From NCBI GenBank assembly GCA_028281075.1, contig JANQKO010000010.1, positions 1 through 5,933 on the forward strand: a stretch of 5,933 bases of DNA. Direction: 5' to 3'. Positions 1-5,282 of the stretch are shown here, in pieces. This DNA is from Alphaproteobacteria bacterium (GTDB lineage: Bacteria; Pseudomonadota; Alphaproteobacteria; GCA-2731375). Made by a program: the position numbers and the translations under genes. The notes beneath the pieces were generated by a model, which did no database searches, was not told the DNA's origin, and worked only from the letters and a program-made list of their open reading frames with translations. Numbering within the stretch: the first letter of the stretch is position 1; each line of letters opens with the position of its first letter.

Positions 1-77
1 GCGATGCCGCCCAGCGCCGCGAACATGGCGGCGACCAGGGAATCGATCTTGCGAAAGAGCCAGCGCATATGCGCCAT
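1..77 (-). CDS. 5' end of a small membrane-associated-looking protein (partial)
   Basis: Only the first 25 codons lie in the window; the gene runs off the left edge. The reading begins MAHMRWLFRKIDSLVAAMF and continues AALGGI. A basic stretch (R, R, K) is followed by a hydrophobic Ala/Leu/Gly-rich segment, as in a short membrane protein with a cytoplasmic N-terminus. Two ATG codons are in frame, at 77-75 and 68-66. I chose the upstream one because a weak GGCGGA lies about 10 bases before it and nothing better precedes the second. The N-terminus loosely recalls DUF2937-type proteins, but this is a memory-based guess on very little sequence. The gene is divergent from the tRNA. Confidence 0.5.
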   Translation of the reverse strand, partial: MAHMRWLFRKIDSLVAAMFAALGGI

Positions 78-122
78 GTCTAACGCGTCCGCCGCGTGAT
101 GCCCAGCCCGCGCGCAGGTGGC

Positions 123-151
123 TTTTGCCGGCCATCGCCAGTTGCTATAAC
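123..151 (+). promoter_or_regulatory. Candidate promoter of the CAU tRNA gene
   Basis: TATAAC at 146-151 matches the -10 consensus at five of six positions. Upstream, TTTTGC (123-128, spacer 17) or TTGCCG (125-130, spacer 15) could act as a weak -35. A very GC-rich stretch follows the -10 box (CCCCGCAGCCGCC from 152), the kind of discriminator found at stringently controlled stable-RNA promoters. Transcription would start near 158, leaving a leader of about 29 nt before the tRNA. The -10 box is visible; the -35 assignment is uncertain. Confidence 0.5.
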
Positions 152-186
152 CCCGCAGCCGCCGGCGGACGTGAACACCGCCCGAC

Positions 187-263
187 GGGCCCGTAGCTCA
201 ACTGGTTAGAGCCGGCCGCTCATAACGGTCTGGTTGCAGGTTCGAGTCCTGCCGGGCCCACCA
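187..263 (+). tRNA. tRNA with CAU anticodon, probably tRNA-Ile2 (lysidine type)
   Basis: A complete cloverleaf can be drawn. The acceptor stem GGGCCCG (187-193) pairs with CGGGCCC (253-259), followed by A260 and an encoded CCA. The D-arm is GCTC/GAGC with GG in the loop. The anticodon stem is GGCCG/CGGTC with one G-U pair, and its loop CTCATAA carries CAT at 221-223. The T-arm is GCAGG/CCTGC with loop TTCGAGT. CAU can mean initiator Met, elongator Met or Ile2. The 1-72 pair is G-C, so this is not the usual initiator. C4-G69 and C5-G68 in the acceptor stem match E. coli tRNA-Ile2, a TilS substrate, rather than E. coli elongator tRNA-Met (U4, A5). I therefore favour Ile2, in which TilS converts C34 to lysidine so that AUA is read. 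Elongator Met remains possible. Position 26 is C, where a purine is usual. Confidence 0.9.
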
Positions 264-300
264 CCCTTCGCCCTGCGGGCTTCGGGTGGCAGGCCACCCG
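261..300 (+). terminator. Overlapping GC-rich hairpins just after the tRNA (possible terminator)
   Basis: CGGGTGG (283-289) pairs perfectly with CCACCCG (294-300) across a 4-nt loop. An alternative, competing hairpin pairs CCACCC (261-266) with GGGTGG (284-289), with an inner GCCC/GGGC stem. The second form would use the last bases of the mature tRNA. No T-run follows, so this is not a canonical intrinsic terminator. It could stop transcription or mark the 3' processing site. Confidence 0.4.
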
Positions 301-504
301 GAACCGCATCTTGGGCGACCGATACAACTGGCACAGACCTCATGCCAGCTCGAAAAACAAACATCCGATCAGCCGACTCAGCATCGCCGAGGACAATCTG
401 TTGAGGTAACACAGCTAACGCGTCAATTTCCGAATGCGCCAACCAGGATCAGTTGGAGATAGGAGGACATGTGAGAACAGGTCTGTCTCTGGAACTAATA
501 CGAG
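301..504. other. Gene-free, AT-richer spacer between tRNA and toxin gene
   Basis: I see no convincing gene here. Base composition drops relative to the TRAP operon. A 6-bp inverted repeat, CTGGCA (328-333) with TGCCAG (343-348), is the only hairpin noted. An AGGAGG at 461-466 lies two bases before an ATG immediately followed by TGA (469-474), so it opens no gene. The spacer may be what remains of DNA acquired next to the tRNA, but no integrase or repeat of the tRNA 3' end was found in the window. Confidence 0.4.
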
Positions 505-792
505 TCAGCCGAAGTCCGGCGGAATGCGGCTGGTGTGGAGGATGGTTACGACCAAGACGGTCTCAGCGGTTACGTCGACACGGTAGTAGATGCAATAGGG
601 AAAGCGCGGGATTGCCAGCCGCCGGATCTTGTCCTGGTAGATCGTGCCGATCTTCGGGTGATCGGCAAGCATTTCGGCGGCATTGACGATCTGGTCGATG
701 ACGCGGGCTGCGGCCCGCATGTTGTCATAAGCGATGTAAGAATGAATTACGCGTAGGTCCGCCTTGGCTTCGTCTGCAAAGACGACCTTCAT
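505..792 (-). CDS. Type II toxin of the ParE/RelE family
   Basis: This 95-residue protein has the size and pattern of the ParE/RelE toxin fold. It starts with a beta-strand (MKVVFADEA). Two helices follow, containing ADLRVIHSYIAYDN and AARVIDQIVNAAEMLADHP. Then comes the strand region IRRLAIPRFPYCIYYRVD (57-73) and a last strand with LHTSRIPPDF (85-94). The conserved R63-F-P-Y, Y70-R71 and H86-x-x-R89 positions of the family are present. Family members either inhibit DNA gyrase (ParE) or cleave mRNA on the ribosome (RelE); sequence alone does not decide, though the helix pattern favours ParE. The ATG overlaps the antitoxin stop as ATGA (792-789), implying translational coupling behind the antitoxin. 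The frame is intact to a TGA, so the toxin appears functional. Confidence 0.88.
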   Translation of the reverse strand: MKVVFADEAKADLRVIHSYIAYDNMRAAARVIDQIVNAAEMLADHPKIGTIYQDKIRRLAIPRFPYCIYYRVDVTAETVLVVTILHTSRIPPDFG

Positions 793-971
793 TCAAGGCC
801 GAGTTCCTTGCGGACCTCCTCTATTGGTGTAACCCGACCCGCCTTGATATCGGCCTGGCCACGGGCGATCTTTTCACGGACATAAGCTTCATACTCGGGT
901 CCCGGCTCTTCTGCCGGACTTGGTGGGTTGACCCAGGGATCGCTGCGGCGTGGTTTGGTGTCGATGCTCAT
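789..971 (-). CDS. Cognate antitoxin of the ParE/RelE-type toxin
   Basis: The product is 60 residues, MSIDTKPRRSDPW at the start and EEVRKELGLE at the end. It sits directly upstream of the toxin and overlaps it by four bases, the standard antitoxin-first order. The N-terminal third is polar and Pro-rich (NPPSPAEEPGP) and looks disordered. The second half (EAYVREKIARGQADIKAGRVTPIEEVRKEL) should form helices and resembles the toxin-binding tail of short ParD-like antitoxins (G-R-V-x-P-x-E-E-V). I see no clear ribbon-helix-helix or helix-turn-helix DNA-binding domain, so autoregulation through this protein is uncertain. The frame stays open upstream to an ATG at 1016, but I chose 971 because a near-consensus promoter ends just before it. 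AGGGAG abuts this ATG with no spacing, so initiation is probably leaderless. Confidence 0.75.
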   Translation of the reverse strand: MSIDTKPRRSDPWVNPPSPAEEPGPEYEAYVREKIARGQADIKAGRVTPIEEVRKELGLE

Positions 972-978
972 CTCCCTG

Positions 979-1007
979 ATTATACGCCGAATCGGAAAAA
1001 ACATCAA
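979..1007 (-). promoter_or_regulatory. Promoter of the toxin-antitoxin operon
   Basis: Read on the minus strand, TTGATG (1007-1002) and a perfect TATAAT (984-979) are separated by exactly 17 bases. This is a near-consensus sigma-70 type promoter. Only seven bases (CAGGGAG) separate the -10 box from the antitoxin ATG at 971, so transcription should start at or next to the A of the ATG. Inside the spacer is a short inverted repeat, CCGA-A-TCGG on the plus strand (987-995), a possible operator overlapping the RNA polymerase site. The half-site AATCGG recurs at 1015-1020. Confidence 0.75.
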
Positions 1008-1160
1008 CAAAAACAATCGGTTCCTTCAGCAGTTGCAGCCGCATGACCAAAGCCTTCGTCAAGGTCGTGATCGTGGCCTGTCTCGGCTCCGGCGGCGGTT
1101 TGGCGCAAGATCAAGCGCCGTTGTCCGGTCTGTCTCTTTGCCTGACGGGCGCGGGTAGGG

Positions 1161-1201
1161 CGCCACGTTGTCGTTGCGGCGCGCGCTCGCGAGACGTGGC
1201 G
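1161..1201 (-). terminator. Inverted repeat directly after the dctM stop codon
   Basis: CGCCACGT (1161-1168) and ACGTGGCG (1194-1201) form a perfect 8-bp stem around a 25-base GC-rich loop that itself contains the palindrome CTCGCGAG (1186-1193). It begins on the base after the TGA of dctM (1204-1202), the expected place for a 3'-end hairpin of the TRAP mRNA. No T-run follows, so it may protect the mRNA end or act with Rho rather than be a classic terminator. The remaining bases between here and the antitoxin (972-1160) hold only the TA promoter and no gene I can support. Confidence 0.45.
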
Positions 1202-2524
1202 TCAGTTGTAGCCCTGGATCTGCGACGGCAGATAGGTCGCGAGCCATGGGAACAGCAGCACCAGCAGCAGCACGATCGCCTGGCAGGCGATGAACGGCAT
1301 GACGCCGCGATACATGTCGCCGAAGGTGATTTCCGGCGGCGCGATCGAGCGCAGATAGAAGATCGACGGGGCCATCGGCGGCGTCAGATACGAGGTCTGG
1401 ATGACGATGATCATCACCGTCGCGAACCAGATCGGATCGATGCCCTGGCCGGCGAGGATCGGCAGGAAGATCGGCAGCGTGATCAGCACCACCGAGACCC
1501 AGTCGAGGATGAAGCCGGCGACGAAGACCAGCAGCAGCAGCACGCCGACGACGCCCCAGCTCGGCAGGTCGAGCGTCGAGACCAGGCCCTGCACGAGCTG
1601 GTTGCCCTGGTGCAGCCGGAAGATGCCGGCGAAGATGTTACCGCCGACGACGATCAGCAGGATCATGCAGTTGATCAGCAGCGTCCGTCTCAGCGTGTCG
1701 GCCAGCACGGCGAACGAGAAGCGGCCATAGGCCATGGTCAGCACCACGGCGCCCAGCGCGCCGATGGAGGCGGCTTCTGTCGGCGTCGCGACGCCGAAGA
1801 TGATCGCGCCCAGCACCGCGGCGATCAGGCCGATCGCCGGCACCATGCCGGTCGCCGTGATCTTCAGCTTCTCGGCCAGCGACAGGTCGCCGCCCTCGGC
1901 CACAGCCGGCGAGCCCTCGGGCCGCAGCAGCGCCCGGACCAGGATATAGCCCAGGAACAGCGCCACCATGATGCCGGCCGGCAGCAGCACGGCGGCGAAC
2001 AGCTTGCCGACCGACTGGTTCGAGATCGAGGCGTAGATCACCACCACGATCGACGGCGGCACCATGGTGCCGAGCGAGCCGCCGGCGCAGATCGTGCCGG
2101 CGATCAGCGAGCGGTCGTAGGCGTAGCGCATCATGATCGGGATCGCCATGACGCCGATCACCACCTCGACGGCGCCGACGATCCCGGTCGAGGCGGCGAT
2201 CACGGCGGCCATGCCGATGGTCGCCAGCGACAGGCCGCCGGGCAGCCGGCCGAGCCAGATCTGCATGGCCCGGAACAGCCGTTCGGAAATGCCCGACGAT
2301 TCCAGCATCACGCCCATGAACACGAAGGCGGGCACGGCCGAGAGCAGGAACTGCGAGGCCGTGTGCTGAATGACGCCGTAGATCTGCAGCGAGGCCAGCG
2401 CGCCGAACACCGGCAGGGCCATGAGGAAGGCGGTCGCGATCAGCGCGAAGGCGACCGGGATGCCCAGGAAAACGAACAGGAACAGCAGCGGAAACATCAA
2501 CGCCGCCAGGGTCTGGCCGTCCAT
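1202..2524 (-). CDS. dctM: TRAP transporter large permease subunit (DctM family, FcbT3/TakM-like)
   Basis: This 440-residue, very hydrophobic protein is the large, ion-coupled membrane subunit of a TRAP transporter and has the usual length for the family. Diagnostic DctM segments are seen in order: MGVMLESSGISERL (70-83), GGSLGTMVPPSIVVVIYAS (148-166), FGVATPTEAASIGALGA (243-259), LDWVSVVLITLPIFLPI (340-356) and SYLTPPMAPSIFYLRSIAP (378-396). The two PP-containing hairpin regions are hallmarks of the elevator-type (ion transporter superfamily) fold. The LTPP...FYLR-x-x-AP and later DMYRGVMPF pattern is closest to the mannitol/chloroaromatic branch (COG4664). It starts three bases after the dctQ stop, so translation is probably coupled. 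It is the last gene of the operon. Direction is sodium-driven uptake, by family knowledge. Confidence 0.93.
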   Translation of the reverse strand: MDGQTLAALMFPLLFLFVFLGIPVAFALIATAFLMALPVFGALASLQIYGVIQHTASQFLLSAVPAFVFMGVMLESSGISERLFRAMQIWLGRLPGGLSLATIGMAAVIAASTGIVGAVEVVIGVMAIPIMMRYAYDRSLIAGTICAGGSLGTMVPPSIVVVIYASISNQSVGKLFAAVLLPAGIMVALFLGYILVRALLRPEGSPAVAEGGDLSLAEKLKITATGMVPAIGLIAAVLGAIIFGVATPTEAASIGALGAVVLTMAYGRFSFAVLADTLRRTLLINCMILLIVVGGNIFAGIFRLHQGNQLVQGLVSTLDLPSWGVVGVLLLLVFVAGFILDWVSVVLITLPIFLPILAGQGIDPIWFATVMIIVIQTSYLTPPMAPSIFYLRSIAPPEITFGDMYRGVMPFIACQAIVLLLVLLFPWLATYLPSQIQGYN

Positions 2525-2527
2525 GCG

Positions 2528-3082
2528 TCAGGCCGCCGTCTGTTCGCGTCCGCTCGGGCCCGGCACGGCGTCGGGCCGCCACAGGCCGATCAGGTGCCGC
2601 ACCGCCTCGATCAGGACCTGCAACGCGAAGCTGGCGAGGCCGATGGCGATGCCGGTCAGGAACGGCCAGATCAGCGGTTCCCAGGCGCTCATGCTTTCCA
2701 GCGTGCCGCGCTCATAGGCCTTGATCGCCTTGCCGATTGCGAAGTTGGCGGTCAGCGCCAGCGCCGGCAGGAAGATGCCGAGATAGAACGCGGCGTTGAT
2801 CGCGTGCTGGACCCGCAGCGGCAGCCGCGAGGACGCGAAGTCGATGCGCACATGCTGGTTCGCGCGCAAGGTAAAGGCCGCGCCCAGCAGGAACAGCGTG
2901 CCGTTGAACATGTAAGATACGGTATTGGCCCACATCGTCGGCGCGTTGAAGCCGCGGCGGGCGACCACCTCCCAGATCATGGCGCCGATCATCAGCAGCA
3001 TCAGCAGCATGGCGATCACGCCGAGCCAGCGCCCGACCTGGTCGAGGCCGCGCAGAAGCTTGAGAATGGCTTCGGTACTCAC
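2528..3082 (-). CDS. dctQ: TRAP transporter small permease subunit (DctQ family)
   Basis: The 184-residue protein has four predicted membrane helices, roughly 17-38, 55-74, 92-116 and 136-163, as expected for DctQ. Family features include WEVVARRGFNAPTMW (37-51), the LRANQHVRIDF segment (72-82) after helix 2, and the late SAWEPLIWPF (132-141). It packs against DctM and is needed for assembly of the transporter. The start is GTG at 3082-3080: the frame upstream meets a TGA before any other usable start. The only Shine-Dalgarno-like sequence is a GGGGG run about five bases upstream. The C-terminal tail (RPDAVPGPSGREQTAA) is polar and probably cytoplasmic. It lies 74 bases behind dctP and 3 bases ahead of dctM. 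Confidence 0.9.
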   Translation of the reverse strand: MSTEAILKLLRGLDQVGRWLGVIAMLLMLLMIGAMIWEVVARRGFNAPTMWANTVSYMFNGTLFLLGAAFTLRANQHVRIDFASSRLPLRVQHAINAAFYLGIFLPALALTANFAIGKAIKAYERGTLESMSAWEPLIWPFLTGIAIGLASFALQVLIEAVRHLIGLWRPDAVPGPSGREQTAA

Positions 3083-3100
3083 CGCGCCCCCGTCCCGGCA

Positions 3101-3134
3101 CGCCGGGCGCCCCTCATGCGAGACGCGCCCGGCG
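3101..3134 (-). promoter_or_regulatory. Strong intercistronic hairpin between dctP and dctQ
   Basis: A perfect 10-bp GC stem is formed by CGCCGGGCGC (3101-3110) and GCGCCCGGCG (3125-3134). The 14-base loop contains a further CTC/GAG mini-stem (3113-3115 with 3120-3122). In the mRNA it starts 22 bases after the dctP stop and ends 18 bases before the dctQ GTG. Such hairpins commonly protect the upstream message or cut read-through. Here this would give more binding protein than permease, the ratio TRAP systems need. It may also limit access to the dctQ ribosome binding site. No T-run follows. Confidence 0.6.
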
Positions 3135-3156
3135 GCCTGTCATGCCGGCAATGCGG

Positions 3157-4221
3157 TCAGTCGCGATGGTCGACGACCATGTACTTGGCGTTCGCCTGCC
3201 ACTTCTCCTGGAAGGCGATGATCGATTCGATCGCCTGCTTCGGATAGGGGTTGCCGTTGGCGGCGGCGTCCTCGGCCACCTTCTTCGCCCAGTCGCGGGC
3301 CGCCTCGCGGGACCTGGCGACGAAGTCGTCCGACAGGCGGATGAACTCGTTGTTGCCGCCCTGCAGCTTCGCCATGGCGTCGAGGTCGGAGATGATGAAG
3401 CGGTTCATGCCCTCATAAGTGGTCAGCCGCGCCGCCGTCTCGATCGCCTGCTGGATGTCCTTCGGCAGCTCGTTCCACTTGTCCAGCAGCACCACGCCCT
3501 CGAAGGCCCAGGCGCCGGCATGGATGCCGGGATAGATGATATAGGGAGCGACTTCCTGGTAGCCGAGCTTGATGTTCTCGCCCGGCGTCGAGTACTCGGT
3601 CATATCCAGGCCGCGCTTCTCCAGCATGCCGTAGATCTCGGGCCCCGGCACCGTCGTCGGCGAGGCCTGGAAATACTCCTTCACGATCGCCGCCCAGTTG
3701 CCGAGCGTCCGGTACTTGACGTTGGCGAGGTCGTCGACGCTCTGAATCTTGATGTGGCTGTGCGCGAAGAATTCCGACGGCCCGGCGCCCAGCACGAAGC
3801 TGTGCATGCCCATCTTGTCGGCCCGGTGCGCCTTCAGGATCTCCTCGCCACCGCCGTAATAGAGCCAGGGGACCATGGAATCGACGCCGAGGCCGGTCGG
3901 AAAGCCCAGGATCATGGCGTTGATCGGGTCCTTGGTGCCGAGGAAGGCCGGCGGCATCATCGCCATCTCGACCAGGCCGTCGTCGACCTGCTCGTAGATC
4001 TTGAAGATGTTCCCGAGCGTGCCGCCGGGCAGCGGCTCCAGCTTCATGCGGCCGGCCGTGAGCTGTTCGACAAGGTCGACGAACGGCACCAGGAAGTTGT
4101 TCCAGTACGAGCCGGTCTCGCCGTCGAAGGTGGCGACCCGCCACTTGTATTCCTGGGCGTGCGCCGATGTCGTCGCCAGCAGCAGCGCGCCGGCGACGGC
4201 CAGTCCCGTCAAGATCTTCAT
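3157..4221 (-). CDS. dctP: TRAP transporter periplasmic substrate-binding protein (DctP family, TakP/FcbT1-like)
   Basis: The 354-residue protein starts with a clear Sec signal peptide: MK, a hydrophobic core to about residue 17, and a cleavage site after SAHA (residue 22). The mature part follows the DctP plan: YKWRVATFDGE early, AGRMKLEPLPGGTL (56-69), a hydrophobic MPWLYYGGGEE-like stretch (VPWLYYGGGEE at 117-127) and VKYRTLGNW (168-176). In that last motif R171 is at the place of the conserved carboxylate-binding arginine. APYIIYPGIHAG (225-236) follows. The GGGEE and APYxxYPG segments point to the TakP/FcbT1 branch (COG4663), so an organic acid ligand is likely. The TEW motif I recall at the TakP site reads TEY (208-210), so the ligand may not be a simple keto acid. 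GGGAG (4233-4229) lies 7 bases before the ATG. First gene of the operon. Confidence 0.92.
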   Translation of the reverse strand: MKILTGLAVAGALLLATTSAHAQEYKWRVATFDGETGSYWNNFLVPFVDLVEQLTAGRMKLEPLPGGTLGNIFKIYEQVDDGLVEMAMMPPAFLGTKDPINAMILGFPTGLGVDSMVPWLYYGGGEEILKAHRADKMGMHSFVLGAGPSEFFAHSHIKIQSVDDLANVKYRTLGNWAAIVKEYFQASPTTVPGPEIYGMLEKRGLDMTEYSTPGENIKLGYQEVAPYIIYPGIHAGAWAFEGVVLLDKWNELPKDIQQAIETAARLTTYEGMNRFIISDLDAMAKLQGGNNEFIRLSDDFVARSREAARDWAKKVAEDAAANGNPYPKQAIESIIAFQEKWQANAKYMVVDHRD

Positions 4222-4597
4222 TCCGGTTCTCCCATGTTCTTGTTACTCGGCCGATACGATAAGCGCTCGTTGCCTGGACTTGCGGGCCCACGGGCCGTCA
4301 TCGGCATCTTCCTGCCCCGGCCTGGATCGTTTCTTCACCTTCTTCCAGATGCCGCCCGATCGGCGAATGGCGGCCGCGCCTCCCAGTCCTGATCCTTACC
4401 CCGCGAACAAGCGCCTATCTTAAGAGCCGGCGCGGGCATTTCCACCCTCAAGATTTGCGCCGCCCCGGCGGCCGGCCCCGTTGCGGCTCCTCCCGGTTGG
4501 CGGCACCGCCGGTTTCTGCTGAGATAGGCCGAAGGTTCGACGACGGCGGCCGCGCGCGGCGCCCGCCACCCCCAGCAGTGAAAGCGGAGACGAGGCG
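4222..4597. other. Divergent intergenic region between dctP and the GST gene
   Basis: These 376 bases hold no gene I can support and must contain the promoters for both flanking genes. For dctP (minus strand), TATCGT is a weak -10 candidate around 4262-4257 with no good -35. The palindrome TCGGCCGA (4247-4254) lies between it and the dctP ribosome binding site. The inverted repeat GGGCCCACGGGCC (from about 4284) lies farther upstream; either could be an operator. For the GST gene, TTGGCG (4497-4502) with TGAGAT (4520-4525, spacer 17) is a poor match. GGCGG-CA-CCGCC (4499-4510) overlaps that area. No transcription factor gene is present in the window and no riboswitch was recognised. Confidence 0.5.
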
Positions 4598-5206
4598 ATG
4601 AAGCTCTATGACCTGAAGGCCGGCATGAACCCGAGGCGGGTGCGGATATTCCTCGCCGAGAAGGGCGTCGAGGTGCCGATGGTCGATGTCGACATGATGA
4701 AGGGCGAGAACGCCACGCCGGAATTCCTGGCGCTGAATCCGCTCGGCAAGCTGCCGGTCCTGGAGCTGGATGACGGCACCATCCTGACCGAGTCGATGGC
4801 GATCTGCCGCTATTTCGAGGAGCTGCATCCCGAGCCGCCGCTGTTCGGCCGCGATCCCCTGGAACGCGCCAGGGTCGAGATGTGGAACCGCCGCATGGAG
4901 TTGGAGATCGCCTATCCGATGACCCAGGTCTTCCAGCACGGCTATCCGTTCTGGGAAGGGCGGATTACCCAGGTGCCGGCCTTCGGCGAGGTCTGCCGCG
5001 AGAGGCTGCGGGACCGCATGGCCTGGCTGAACGACGAGCTGGCGGACCGGGACTATATCGTCGGCGACAGTTACACGGTCGCCGACATCACGGCGCAGTG
5101 CGGCCTGCTGATGGGCAAGGCCGTCGACATGCGCATCCCCGACACGCTCGCGAACCTGTCGCGCTGGTTCGACGGCGTGGTATCGCGCCCGACCGCGCGC
5201 GCCTGA
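4598..5206 (+). CDS. Glutathione S-transferase family protein
   Basis: This 202-residue protein has the normal length and two-domain plan of bacterial GSTs. Residues 1-77 form the thioredoxin-like domain: MKLYDLKAG, then NPRRVRIFLAEKG, NPLGKLPVLELDDG with the cis-proline P53, and TESMAICRYFEE with the E65-S66 pair that binds the gamma-glutamyl part of glutathione. From about 88 the helical domain contains YTVADITAQ (159-167), the N-capping box (T160-x-x-D163) conserved in GST folds. The spot for a catalytic Ser, Cys or Tyr before helix 1 carries N11-P12 instead. This recalls Nu-class enzymes such as YfcG, where an Asn contacts the sulfur, but I do not assign a class. GGAG at 4586-4589 gives an 8-base spacing to the ATG. 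Cytoplasmic; the substrate is unknown. Convergent with the selenoprotein gene. Confidence 0.92.
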   Translation: MKLYDLKAGMNPRRVRIFLAEKGVEVPMVDVDMMKGENATPEFLALNPLGKLPVLELDDGTILTESMAICRYFEELHPEPPLFGRDPLERARVEMWNRRMELEIAYPMTQVFQHGYPFWEGRITQVPAFGEVCRERLRDRMAWLNDELADRDYIVGDSYTVADITAQCGLLMGKAVDMRIPDTLANLSRWFDGVVSRPTARA

Positions 5207-5252
5207 ACGATCCTGCCGCCGCCGGCGCGAGGGGGCCAACGACCGGGATCGT
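5207..5252. terminator. Inverted repeat between two convergent genes (possible bidirectional terminator)
   Basis: ACGATCC (5207-5213) pairs with GGATCGT (5246-5252). The stem extends by a T-G and a G-C pair to nine, around a 28-base GC-rich loop. It starts on the base after the GST stop codon and ends 30 bases beyond the selenoprotein stop at 5283, so it could end transcripts from both sides. There is no T-run on either strand. Confidence 0.4.
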
Positions 5253-5282
5253 CACGCGTACTCGACCAAATGCCGTCCCGCG

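Noticed and set aside
206..442. Minus-strand 78-codon frame ending in GRTRTCNQTVMSGRL
   Set aside because: The C-terminal part is the antisense of the tRNA, a well-known false protein; the rest has no recognisable features or ribosome binding site.
461..474. AGGAGG followed by ATGTGA, a start-stop ORF
   Set aside because: Spacing to ATG is only two bases; the overlapping GTG opens a frame that is simply antisense to the toxin. Probably chance, although a start-stop element cannot be fully excluded.
1043..3247. A 734-codon plus-strand open frame antisense to dctQ and dctM
   Set aside because: It is the complement of real TRAP genes. The product is an Arg/Gln/Asp/His-rich string with no fold-like pattern, a usual shadow in GC-rich DNA.
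4448..5239. A 263-codon minus-strand frame across the GST gene
   Set aside because: It is antisense to a clear GST gene with all its motifs; the product is low-complexity Arg/His/Gln-rich.
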